The notes under the pieces were generated by a model. That model saw nothing but the letters and a program-made list of their open reading frames with translations, was not told the origin of the DNA and did no database searches. Below are positions 36,681 through 48,989 of a DNA stretch of 64,000 nucleotides, piece by piece. Source of the stretch: Fratercula arctica (Eukaryota; Chordata; Aves; Charadriiformes; Alcidae); assembly GCA_947846985.1 (NCBI GenBank), contig CANTUZ010000012.1:25249135-25313134 (forward strand), in the 5' to 3' direction. Within the stretch, counting starts at the first letter, position 1. Each line of letters opens with the position of its first letter. The translations under genes and the position numbers were made by a program.

Positions 36681-38995
36681 CTGGGGGAAAAAAAAAAAAA
36701 AAAAAATTAAGACATTTAGAAGTCACAATGAGGTTGCAAGAAAAGCTACTGCTCTATTAATAATATACTGAGTCTTTTATTTACAGCTAATAGTAAAAAA
36801 AAAAAATGTGACTGTGCTTTTCATAAAGAGTGAGTCTGCAATTCAGAATTTCAAATTATTTCAATAGTACAAACATCACTCAAGCAAAAAATTGAGAGCC
36901 ATGGAAGTTATTTTAAAAAAAACAAGCAACCAACCAACAACAACAAAAACCAAACCAAAACACCCCCAACACCCAAAGAATCATATACAGGGAGTTCATT
37001 ACTACTTCATATAAGCTATATATAAGGACTTCCATTAGAACAGGAAAACCTCTCATTATGTCTTAAGTAACAGACCAAAAATGTTTCAAGAACTGTAAAA
37101 CATTTTTCATCACTTCTGATGATCAGATTACCCACAGTGGCATGATGTTATTTATTTGAAATAGATAACTGATTCTCTTTAATAGCAGGCATTAAAAAAA
37201 AGAAGCAAGTTTTACTCAGGAGAATGGCTATTTGAACTCGTCAATGGAACTGGGCTAATCAAGTTGAAACAAATAAAAATAATGATGTATACCCCAGACA
37301 GTTATTTTTCACAAGTAATATTCAGTTTAAGTTTTAATCCAATCCTTCAGAGACAACAGCACGGATTTTTATTTTCCAATTTTTAACAAGGTACCTATCC
37401 TGTTAGTCTTCTAAATAAACCAACCTGATATTTGTTTGGCAAGTGTGCTTAGCTCTTACTCAGCTCAAGAGCAACACACTGTGGCTCTAAACTTCAAGAA
37501 AATCACCTAACTTTGACAAGAGGGAATTAACATCTGCGTTAAGATCTGGGTAGAGTAAAAGGAATGGTTAATAACCCTTCAAACACCAGCATTTTCAGGT
37601 TTCCAATGAAAAGCTACAAAACCTTACAAGCTTTAGAGAAGAAGACAGAAGCAATTATGTTATGCTGCTACCTGACCTAGTTTTCAGGAGTTTGGATCAC
37701 TCTTTGTGTAACAATCCAACGTGGGTATCAGCTCAACTTAAAACCAGCTTTAATTGTCATTGGTTTTGGTGTGGAACCATGGAATTGTTAGATTTGCCAT
37801 AGGTTTGCCAGAAGCTTCACAGTTAGTATTTCAGTTTAAGGAATTTAAACTCATTTTGGTTTTGAGCTAAAATATACTGAAATAAACTAGTTTAGTCATA
37901 AAAGCATTAAAAGGAAGACACCTATACCCTATGGAAAGAATCTGTAATCTTCTCTTTGTAGAATCTGCACTTGAAGATATCTGTACAAATGCATAAAAGA
38001 AAAGAATCACAAGGGAAAGACATTTGCAGGGGCACCTAAGCTGATGTGCTGAAGCGTGCAACATCTCTGGCTGCAAATGACAAAGCTCAGAGACTGAGGA
38101 ACTTTTGCTTTCAGGCAGTTATCTGCATCCCAGCAGAAGGAAGCCACCAACCTGAGACATGTAATTTCACCTGAACCCAGAGAGACAGCCCATATACAAC
38201 TTGTTGCAACTCACAGCCAGAGGGATTTCCAAAGGGGAAAAAAAAAAAAAAAGTCCATCTGAGAAGCAGGTATACTACAATCTGTTTTCTTTGACTCAGA
38301 GTTACAAGGTAAAATGAAGACAACATCCAGAGGAGACAGCAGTCCAGAGGTTTAAAATGGGTAGAAGAGATTTAGTAGCTGACAGGGATAGCTGGCAACT
38401 ACAAGGGCTGTTGGGACACAGTACTTGACATAGAGATTGGAAATAGCAGACAGCAGCAGAGAAGGGGACAAAATGCTCATGGCAGCACATAATCCAGTAG
38501 ATAAGGGAGTGGGAGAAGGGCCTATACATCACCAGAAGGCATGGAAGGAGGCAAATACTTTTGTAAGAAAAAAAAGGTGCAAGAGGTGAAAAGACTGGAT
38601 GGACAGCTGTGCAAGAATGCAGGTAACAACACCTCGGAGAGACAATGGGCAAACGTAGAATAAGAACAGGACAGAAAGTAAGAGTCAGCAAAATGAATCG
38701 AGCAAGAAAGGAGGTAGCAGTGGCACGGTCTCATCACTTACAGAACTCTCCCTTATTTTGAAAATGTGGTATCACAAGCCATTGCTGCAAACAAATGCCT
38801 ACCACGACAAATGTACAACCACACACTTCTGTCACACTTTTCCATTACTTATAAAACATCACAGAAACATACATTGTGTCAGCTGTCAAACCTGATTCCA
38901 TTATGACGTTATCTGGTGTCATCTGCATGGAACCAGCTTAATTCTCACATAGTAAAAGGTTCAGTAAAGACAAATCATCTTTGATCCTGTATTAC
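36681..38995 (-). other. NEK7 intron splitting codon 161 (2.3 kb)
   Basis: This phase-1 intron has a GTAATA donor and a long polypyrimidine acceptor (T18 then CCCCCAG). It holds an A/C low-complexity stretch at 36915-36975 and a purine-rich block on the plus strand at about 38310-38740. The minus-strand open frames in that block (for example 38691-38302) arise from its pyrimidine-rich composition and resemble no protein I know. Confidence 0.85.
38310..38740 (+). repeat. purine-rich block in intron
   Basis: The plus strand is A/G-dominated over about 430 bp with mixed words such as AGGAGACAGCAGTCCAGAGG. On the NEK7 sense strand it is C/T-rich and opens a 129-residue frame with no family resemblance. 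It is similar in style to the blocks at 11.2-12.8 kb and, in opposite orientation, at 47.9 and 55.5 kb. Confidence 0.5.
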
Positions 38996-39104
38996 CTCTA
39001 TGCATAACACGACGAGAATGCATATGTTCCAAGGCACTGCAAAGCTGAACGAAATACTTCCAAACTGTTCTTTCAGGAATCAACCTCTTCTGTTTCTTGA
39101 AATG
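38996..39104 (-). CDS. NEK7: NEK7 coding exon, residues 125-161 (C-lobe, HRD start, NLRP3 contact region)
   Basis: This 109-nt exon encodes [16 protein letters not shown] through HSRRVMHR and the first base of Asp161. It covers helices D and E and the His-Arg of the HRD catalytic motif. The catalytic Asp codon is split, with G here and AT in the next exon (phase 1). Gln129, Arg131 and Arg136 are all kept; these are residues reported to contact NLRP3 in the human complex. The acceptor is CTTAAG before CATTTC and the donor is GAG followed by GTAATA. I see no residue change from human NEK7 as remembered. Confidence 0.97.
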
Positions 39105-42100
39105 CTTAAGGAGAAAAGGATGGACACTGAATATTAAAATTTAAAACTTTAAAAACCAAATACAAGAGGCTCACAACCTAATGAGAAAGGTGTAACAACA
39201 TTTCTTGACACAGAAAGCTTTTTCCTTAAATATTAATACATGTATCATCAATGTATGTGTTTAAATAAATACACAGAGCCACAAATGACATTACTGAAAC
39301 AAAACTGCTATCCTGAAAAAGGATTTAGATGGAATTTAGCAATCCTTGGTGCAGGATTAACATGGTAGGAACTGTCTAGAGCATAGAGTGAGTGGCCACA
39401 GAACAAATAAAGGTCAGATATAAAGGTATGTGCCACAGAACTTCCCAGTGGAAATACTTCCTTATATCAACATTGATTTCCATATCCTCATTTGCTAAAT
39501 AGAAGAAAAAAAATCATAGTGACAATCAGTCACAAAGACCATGTAAAAAGAGTTGATTGGATTAGATTTAGGAACTTCTGCGATGCATAAAAGGGGACTA
39601 AAGGAACGGCCATTTCTGAAAATTTCACAGTGATCTAACCCCTGTTCAAATATTTTCCATCCTGTATAAACAGCCATTACCGATCACTGGTAACAGTTCA
39701 ATGGCCTGTTAAAGCTTACGTGAAACATAATTATGCTGTGCTACACACATCTCCTTCAAATATTATATTCAGGGACTGGAATAACACAGTCCTCCAAAAA
39801 TACCTACTGAAAACCTGGAATTCAGCCAATGCTAAAACATGCAAGTTTGATCATTATAAATTTTGCAGCTAAAGGTAAGAAGACTGAAAAATTGTTGCTC
39901 ATTTAGTCTCTCTTTTTAAAGATTTTGTATTTTGTCAGATTTTAAAGTTAAACATGCAAAGAAAATACATGAACAACATTAATACTAGCAAAATTTTAGA
40001 TGGAAAGCAAAGTACTGAGATGTATTTTAATAGCACATGTACACAGACACTTCACACTCATGCACACCCTAAGAAAGTTCATATAACAAACATTTATTGT
40101 TCTGGAAAAATAAAAATATTTTCATATACTATGTTACAATGTGACACTGAAGTTGACAGCTGCATCTACACATTACAGAGACCCGCAGGAGTACGAGAAA
40201 GATGTTTTTAAACTAGCTATAGCAAAATGCATCAGTCATACAAAGGATCGTAACATTTCACCAAAATGTTTTTAGTTATAGGGATTATTTCAAAATGCAT
40301 TTTCATTTAAATGAGGCAAAGCATATAAATTACTTCTTTAAATATAATTTTCTCTCAGCCTTGGACTGAATCCAAACAAACCCTGTGTATCTGTTCTCCC
40401 CATAGCTGGATTTGCATATCAGAGGATTGTTTGATGTCAACAGGAAGATGGAGACCAGGTTTCTTTTCATTTAAAAACAAATACACAATACATGTAAGTA
40501 TGTGCACATGAAAGCAGAGTTCCTTGATTTAAAATGCATTCTGAAATTATCATAATTATAACTAGGTACTTTATTTAAACATTCTGAATTATTATTTTTT
40601 TTAACTCAAATCTAAGCACCAGCAGTGATGAAACACCACTCACAAAATGTCTGAAATGGGAAGATTTTCCATTACAGATTTCCATTCAATGTACTTGAAG
40701 TACATCAATGTACTTTCAAAGTATTTATGTACACGTATTCTTTTAACATTTTATTCATTTACCATCTATAACACTGTAGCTGATTGTACGCGACAAAATC
40801 AGCTTCAGTTCTCACAGCGCAAGCATGCAACATAACAACAGGTTTTAGGACGTAGTCTCATTCTACTGAAGGCACTAATAATTTTGCATGATAATAACAA
40901 CTTCTCTTCCTGAAAGCATCAATAATATTAACCCTGTAGAATTTGTCCATCTAAAATGGAGGCAAGAGAGCTGCTAGATTTGCTAACAATATTAAAACTA
41001 AGCAAAGAAATAGGCACGACTTTCACTTGTATAGGTTTAAAAATAATCCAGTGTCTCTAAAATAAACTCACTGAACATTATTTTCTGTACTAATTACACT
41101 ATCTTCTTCCATCAAGATGCATATTCTCAATGTTTTCTTGGGCTGTTGTCCACCAATAGCCAAAATAGTGATGAAAAGCCTCCACTACCAAAATAGATTG
41201 ACTTTGCAAAACTAGCTATTGAAACAGGTATGTTTTTAGGAAACAGTCCAGCAGGCAGTATAAACTCTGAGAAAAGTCAAGAAGGAAAAGGAATCCCATT
41301 CCTGTCTAGAACTTTGCCTTCTAACAAGAAATATAAGTTGATGGAAAACATGGTCAAACCTATTTTATGCTGAACAGTATAATTAAATTCATATAGCACA
41401 TATTGACTGTATTCAGTGTATTCCTTTTCTCTCTTCTGCATTTTAAAATAGTCCACAATGCAAAATGCAGTTCTAACCGTTGTGGGGTTTGCCCCCTTCC
41501 TCTAGGGAAGCCAAAATGCAGAAGACATGATGCCAAACCAATAATTTTTAACCTCTATTGCAGCAGAGTGTATTAGCACCATAAACAGTTAATACTGAAA
41601 CTAATTCACTGCCTAGTGCTGTAATGTCTCAAGCATCCTAAAGCCCACATAATCAACTTAATACAGTTATCTTCCATTGTACACAAGTGGCTATTACCAG
41701 CCCAAATTTGACTCAAAAGAACAGAGCTTGCCATCCAGCTTTCTAAAGTGTTCTCATCTTCAACATTTTACTATTCTGCTTCTTCCACCCATCTGAGGCT
41801 CCAAGGACAGTCCTGATGTCCCTCAGACCACTGATCTTCTACAGTGTGACATTAAAAAAAAAAAAAAAAACAAAAAAACCAAACCATATAATCCTGTTTG
41901 AGGTGAAAGATGAATCTCAATATAGTGGAAACGGGGCAAAAAGGGCACTCCTTGTACATGTGTATTAAAAATCTGGGCAGCGTTGCAAGCTGGTGTTTTA
42001 TCAGGTAAACAGAGAATACCAGGCAGCAGACTGTCTCCTCGTAAGAATTATTTGTTTCAAAAGCCACATCCCATGAAATTTCCATCTCTGCCTTTGAGAA

Positions 42101-44014
42101 TGGGATCACCAAAAAAACTACTTTGAAGAGTTTTCACAATGTCCGTACAGATAAAACTGCAATTCAGTCATTTAATGCAACTGGAAAGTTGCATGGTCAT
42201 AAATTTGCTATTCAAGTGCCTTAAAGAGCTTTAAGGTAGGCAGGTTATAGCACCAGTTTGTCTTCTCGTCCCTTTTTACAGAATGACAGAGCAGTTTCGT
42301 TATGGGAAAACAGAACTCTCCTGGTTTTCTCTAATGAATTACTAAATGAAAAGTTAAATATTCTCCAAATGTTTCCATCCTAGTAAAGTTAAATATAGTG
42401 CCCTGCAGCTAAACAGCATATGCCATTCAGTTTCTTGGAGGCATAAAAAAAATGAAGATAGATGGGGGAAAAAAAGTTTAAAGTCGATATAAAAGCATGG
42501 AATTATATTACAGTGAGTTTCTAAAGATGATGCTTTAAAAGGTCAAATTCCGAAAGCAAAAGTGACAGCAATTAGCAAATGGTCTTATCTAGGCTTAACA
42601 AGCACAGTTCAGAGAATACTTTTAAAAGGAAATACGCAAGACTATGTTTGGCTTTTACAGGAAAGCTACGGATTTCCTGCAGATGACTAAAGACCAGTGA
42701 GCATAGATTATTTCAATACAATTGAAGATTTCAGAAATGACTGCCTATGTCTCAGTAACCACGCTTGGAAAAAATTTAGCATTCAGGTCTGATGTTAGTT
42801 GTCTCAGGGAATTTTAAGGTGCAGTTTATAGCCTGGTTTAGACCTCACAGGAAAAAAAAATAGAAATAGATAAAAAAAAGAAAAAAGCAATGAATGTTTA
42901 AGAAGCAAACTGGACTACAGAAAGAAAGAAGTTTATGAATATCTCTTGCAGAAAGATGATAAACTGATCACCTAAACAATTCTGCACAGTTATTATTTAA
43001 AAAAAGAAAAGTCTGTGAAACTGTTAAACAAGCCCACAAGAACATACACGAAGATTTTTCCCTGTGCATGCTCTAGGCTAGAGTTGCCTTCCAAAAGACA
43101 GGATTTTGGGGAAAAGTAAAGTGAGAATGATCATTTCTTTGCTTTAAATAGATTTCCTTTCTTTCACATTTTGATGGGGATCTTGATCGCATCTGTCTGT
43201 TCTCACAACACCACTCCTGGCTTACAGAAACATTAAAGGGATTTTTTTATATGTATATATTTTCTTGCATGGACTTATCAGAACACAGTGATTCAACAAC
43301 TGGATACTTGTGGGAAGAAATCTGAACTTCATCAAGAGGAGAGAGATGCAGAAAGGATTATTACAAGGAACTTCCAACTAGCATGTAATGAAGTTCTTGG
43401 CTACCTCTGCCTGTGTTTCTTTGGGAGTCTTCTTTAATATGGACTAAGATAAAGAACAGAGAGAGGAGAGAGGAGGGCAGGCAGCTGTAATAGGAAATTA
43501 TGGAAGCACAAGCAGGAGTTCTCACCCTGTGACTGCAACACAAACAAGTCAGAACTGGCAGAGGCGTGCAGGGTCAAAAAGATAGACCGGTGAAGATGGT
43601 CCTCAACACCTCTACATTTCAGAGTAAAGATTAGAGACTCATCTATATAGAAATGAAGTTTCTACATAAGTTTTACTTTCTATTTAAAAGCCTATATAAT
43701 TCCAGTAGGAAAGTAGTCTTCTAGGAGTCTTCTCTGGCTCTGTTCATTCATGAATTCAGCTGCCCATCTCTTTAAATCACGGTAAGCTTTCTGCCATTTT
43801 TCCTTGCTTTTTATGCAGAACAAAAATAGAACTTTCCACCACCATCTTGATTCATTCATCCAATTTGATCACAAGGTGATCAAATTTGCCTACATTTCAA
43901 GAGCAGCAGCTGTCTCTTAGTTGCAAAAATCAAACAAATACAAAAAAAACCCAAACTATTTGGCATCTATCAACTGCACATACAGAACCTAGCAGGTACT
44001 TGGCCAATAAAGTG

Positions 44015-44045
44015 ACTAATAATAATAATAAATAAATATTTATTT
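44015..44045 (+). repeat. AAT/AAAT microsatellite
   Basis: AATAATAATAATAAATAAAT followed by ATTTATTTAC; a short trinucleotide to tetranucleotide repeat in the 15.4-kb intron. Confidence 0.85.
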
Positions 44046-45389
44046 ACCTGGTTCTTTTTCCAGCTTTTCTTTACAGTTGCTGACATCTCCAGTTACTGAA
44101 GATGCCATGCATTTATATTTTCCCTTCCAGAATCCATAAAAAAATGCATTTTAAAAAATCAATCTTCCTCTATTAGCAATCTTGGTATACAACAAATAAC
44201 TTTATTTAATCAATAAAGACAAAAGACTAAGACACAGTACAAAACCTAACAGACAAGATAATTGTACTAATAGAAGTACCTACTAGCATCACAAGGCCAA
44301 ATTAGTAGAATGAAACTATGGTCTTTCCTAATAAATAAAGAAAGAAAGAACGAACCCACCACATGCACACCGCGGAACTGAGATAGAAACATCTTCTCAA
44401 GCAGTCTTCTTTCACATACAATCAAAATAAAGGCATTTACTTACAAAAAATAGAAAGCCTTGTAAGAGAACTGCTCAAAATTGTCATATTTTCCATTTTT
44501 AGTATATATTCTTTCATGCTAATAATCTATGAATCAGACTGTTAATAAGACTTCTGATTAAGCTCCAACCCCTTAGAAAGCTCTGAATAAAGTCACTTTT
44601 TTATATGTATATATATTTATCCAACTGCCTTTGCAAGGATTCATTTTTCCTTATTGACTAGTCCACCTACAGTCACTCTGTTCCACCTAACGTTTTTGCT
44701 CATGCAAAAAAGCAAGAACATACAGTGTTCAGAGATAAAGACCATCTACTGAAATCAGGTCAACTTGCAGAGCCACTAAAATAAAATTTCCAATACTGCA
44801 TCATTTTCATTGTCTCTGCTGTTACCGCTGAGCGGGGCTTCTTAAAACACACAGCCACATGTTTAAATTCAACAGTATTTGTTTACATGCAGCTCTCTCC
44901 AATAAATCCCCTTGGGAAAACTGGTACAGCATGAAGAGGTGAAACTCGTGCTTGAATCATTAACTCTACTTCCTAATAAAAAGCAATAGCATGACACAGT
45001 AAATAGAGAGGCTACCATCTTAACTTCTTTTTTCTATTTACTACAAATAAGGCAGACAAATTTGAAATAATCTCTCTTCATTCTCACCAAGTTGTTCATA
45101 TAGCACAAACACTGACACTGCAAATTTTTCAGACGACTGCGTGAAAAACTAAAAATAATCTCCACGTATTGTTTGCGGGGCATTTCAAACAAGAAACGCA
45201 CCCAGAACTACTATTTAATAAAAACATTCCATTTTCCCTGCTCTTTAAAAGTTCATGGAACCAGATAATTCTAGCACCAGTGGGCAAAGGTGAAGATGAA
45301 ATACCCCAAGCATTTCTGCCTCAGTTAGAGCTATTTGAACAGTCCGTGCAATAGTTAAATGAAGTTTACCATCAAGTTAACTTTTCATA

Positions 45390-45910
45390 GCTGACTGACG
45401 CCGTTACTCTCCCTGCGAGTACAGCCAGTCGGCTCCCAGAATAGCTTCAGGTTTGATGTCTGCGAAGGGGACTGTCCACAGGACAAAACGGTGTTGATAG
45501 TCTAATTATTTTAGCAGCAAATCTGCCGGCTTATTCTTATTGTTCCAGCGGCAGACACAGACAATGGCCGATTCACTGAAAAACTAACAAGGCTGCCTGG
45601 CAATTACCCAGCCCAATTACCCCACTGGTTATAAACTGCAAGACGAGTCAGCTTTCCTTCCGCCAGCAGCACATATACGTAACTTGCCCACGGTAAACTG
45701 CTGCCGCTGCTCGCGTTCTGGTTACCTGCGGTTAGAGCAAAGGTGACAGTCGAGCAGCTGCCAGGCACCCCAGTAACACGCGTACGGGGAGCAACAGCTT
45801 CCCAGAACTGCCTCTCCTACCTTGGCAGGGCTCTACGCCTTTGCTTTTTCTTTTAGAATTTCCCAGCTCCATCCGCAGAGCGGCTGTTTCCCCCGAGAAC
45901 ACTTAGCTCT
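45390..45910. promoter_or_regulatory. CpG-enriched intronic island (possible enhancer or alternative promoter)
   Basis: Roughly twenty CpGs occur in ~520 bp (for example CACGCGTACGGGG, TGCCGCTGCTCGCGTTCTGG) inside an AT-rich 15-kb intron. No open frame of note is present. It could drive a 5'-shortened NEK7 transcript or act as an enhancer; the assignment rests only on composition. Confidence 0.4.
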
Positions 45911-46960
45911 CCTTTTTCACCTGCTACATAGCTAGCAGATGCATACAAAGTTGAATAAGGATGGGCTATTTTTTAACTACCGGGGTGGGGAGCAGTTTAA
46001 GAAAAAGATTTTTAGTAGCTTTTAAAAAGGTTAGTGGCAAAAAGTTAGCGGCAAAAATTAGCCTGGCTTTTCAAAGTCCCAAGTTTCTCCTTTAGGAAAA
46101 GGCACATAAAAATAATTTAGCTTTGATCTGTAATTAGCACATACTGTGTTACAGTATCCTAACATATTACATGTTTCTTCAAGCTACGCTATCTTTTAAA
46201 GTCTTTTCAAAAATGAATACACAGAAAAGCTAAGAGTAAAGGTGACGCAGAATGTGAAAAAACACGGAGAAAAAAATATTTTGAAGTTTTTAACATTTAT
46301 CAATGGCGTAGCTTCAGCAAGGTGCCAAACTGTTCTATACTATAAAACATAACCATATGCTAAACCAAAAGACTACGAGTCAGGAGGTTTGGCATTGAGG
46401 GGGCGGACGACACGGGGACATGGCTAGGAGGGTTTTTGTTCTTTAAATTAAATCTAGCAGTCATGGAAAAAAAAAAGAGAAAATAAAAAAGCATGAGAGA
46501 CAGATACTGCTGAAAACCAGAAGAACCAGATTACATGCTTTAAAATTTGCATTTATAAATCATGATAAATCAGTATCACTAAAATAAAATACACAAACAT
46601 GCACAAAAGACTACTTTAAAAATACTTTTTCCACAATCACGATGTCAAATATTTGGACACAAATATACACGTCAGAAAAATCTCAGAATTAAAGCCACCA
46701 TAATTCCTCCCCCTTGAGAGTGTGTGCGCGCAGTTTTCAGTTCTGTTTTCTTTCTTTATGTCAAAAGACCCTGTTCTCATTCATTCATGACACTCAGCTA
46801 ATGAGCAGCTTGAAAATGTCTCTAGGCTTTACTTATTGTGCACTATTCAAAACGTTATTAAATATAAATTTCAGGGTATAGCTTCCTGGTATGTATCATT
46901 AGAATATCAAATTCATAAAATAAACTTTGTGAAGTTTATCTCCACAAATGGCCTTAGAAA

Positions 46961-47035
46961 TGATGAGGTAGTAACATCCCCATTTTACAGATTAGAATGG
47001 GGGCAAAGAATTAAGATCAGAAGTGTTAATTAATT
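46961..47035 (+). mobile_element. MIR-like ancient SINE fragment
   Basis: ACATCCCCATTTTACAGATT followed by GGGGGCAAAGAATTAAGATC resembles the conserved core of amniote MIR-type SINEs, where a 'ccccattttacagatgaggaaac' motif precedes 'gaggcacagagaggttaagt'. Only about 70 bp are recognisable, so the assignment rests on that core. Confidence 0.45.
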
Positions 47036-47849
47036 CTGGCACAAATTTAAGCACCTCCTTTTCAATGTACTTAGCTTTATGAAACAGTTCATCTTCAAAG
47101 CACAGTTTCCACTCAGAACAGATAAAGCTGTGAATGCTCAACACTTCTACAAATCAAACCCCAGAGTTTTTCCTTGATTATCAGAAATCCAGAATAAGCA
47201 ATTATAATTCCCACCAAAAAATAGTGGTTGAAGTGGTTTAGACATTATCCTTTAGGAACAGTACCAGAGACAGTAAGAAAGGGTGGTCTTTGGAAGAGCA
47301 TCCAACTGTATTACCCATGAAACCTTTGTCTGTCTTGAATTCCCTGCCGTGAAAACGACCGTTGCAACAAAGAAGGCAGCACAGATGCAACAAATGGCAG
47401 TGCATGTACTGCACCACCGTGATTCCTACCCAGAGGAGCTGCACCCTTAACACTGAATAGAGCGGTGGCTCTTCAAAGAGGAAATAAACCTGTAATTCGG
47501 TGGAGTGTAAGATATTCAGTTGTAGAATTTTCTAGCCTTTGAATGCTTGATTCTGCAGATTCAGTGTTGCTTCCTTAGGTTATAACTATTTCCCTAGATT
47601 CATAAAGCATAAAAATAACTACAGAAATGCAGGCTATTACATTGCTATGCACAGCTTAGTAGCGCTGGCACTTTTACAGCCAGAACTAGCATTGCAGCTG
47701 GCCAAGTAACTTGCACAACAGAGCAGCATCCTTCAGCAGGTAACAGATGGGTACTTCCAGTGGACTTCATTTACATTTGCCGACAGCAGCAAAACAGCAA
47801 CACTCCTGAACCTCAAGTCCCATCCCACGCTCTACTTGGCAGTACACCA

Positions 47850-48410
47850 CAGGACAGGTTCTTCTTTGTGTCCCCCTGTATTTGATCTGTAATTCCTATA
47901 CAACCTGCCTCTTCTCTGCCGTCTTCCCAGACCTGTCCCTTCCCCGTTTCTGTCACTTCACCCCATTTTCTCCATTTACATAATCGCATCCTGTTCCCAG
48001 CCTAAGTTACCCCATCCAGGTTCCCTCCCTACTGGCAGCCAGTTTGTCTGTCTCTAAGATCCTTGCCCAGTCTGTCCTGTTCTCTGGCAACACACTGGCT
48101 CTTCCCTAACCTCAGTGTGCTCATGTCCAGTATTGGGACTCCCACTTCATAGTTTCCCACTCCATTACTCACACTTACTCTCTTATACTGCTCAGTCTCT
48201 ACTGCCTTGTGTCATAGCCTCCTGGTCTACCTTCTCTCAAAAACTGCTCACCAGCTACTCCCAAGTCCACTTGGCTTCCCTATTCCCAGTCAGATCCTTT
48301 CTCTCCAACTTTAAGGATCACTTAGCTGCTTGTCCCAGACTACTCTTCTGTCTGCCTGGTCTTTTGTCTGCTCCATATTCATCTCAGATTAATCCCTTCC
48401 CTGTGTTGTT
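47850..48410 (+). repeat. pyrimidine-rich block in intron
   Basis: The plus strand is C/T-dominated for about 560 bp (for example GTCTTCCCAGACCTGTCCCT) and ends just before a 30-bp tandem duplication. The 105-residue plus frame at 48115-48432 is a composition artefact rich in Leu, Ser and Pro. It could be an eroded element; the family is unknown to me. Confidence 0.5.
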
Positions 48411-48490
48411 AGGAAGAATAAACACCCTTTGAGAGATAGGAAAGCTTCAGCCCATACAAAATATCTGGAAGAACTTGTTTCTGGCAAAGC

Positions 48491-48554
48491 CATTTCAGTC
48501 ACCCATACTATAGGCTGAAGCATTTCAGTCACCCATATTATAGGCTGAAGCATT
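48491..48554 (+). repeat. 30-bp tandem duplication
   Basis: The unit beginning CATTTCAGTCACCCATACTA and ending TAGGCTGAAG occurs at 48491-48520 and again at 48521-48550 with one C-to-T difference, followed by a partial third start (CATT). It sits between a pyrimidine-rich block and a CR1 copy. The near identity suggests a recent slippage or duplication event. Confidence 0.95.
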
Positions 48555-48989
48555 CATAGTCACTCAGGTAGTACGCAATGCTGGCAGCACTAAGAGATGC
48601 AAGAGGTTCACGCAGCTCTATGTGTACAGAAATTCTCCACTTTGGCTCCTATGCTCCAGCAATTTCTGTTAAGCACATATGAACTCTTGTGTTATAAGAA
48701 TTAAGGTTTAGGTGAGTTTTCACAGCCACTGTTGTAAGAAAAATCCCCTTTCCAAATTTTAACTCTCTGTCTCAAGGTACAAGGGGCTTACAATATTTCA
48801 GATACAATGGTTGCTAGATTTAAAAACAAATAAATAGAATAAAAAAACCACAAAATAAAAACCCCCATACATACATCTCAGCAGAATAATATATTTTTCC
48901 TTAGCTGTCTACCAAATCATACATTTTCCGAAACATACATCCTCAAGCAGGCAGCTGGCATGCAACATTTTAGTATGAAAGCAACCTGG

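Noticed and set aside
48115..48432. 105-residue plus-strand frame rich in Leu and Ser
   Set aside because: Opened by the pyrimidine-rich composition of the block; no protein similarity.
48491..48554. Tandem repeat considered as a CRISPR-like array
   Set aside because: Units are contiguous without spacers and the genome is vertebrate.
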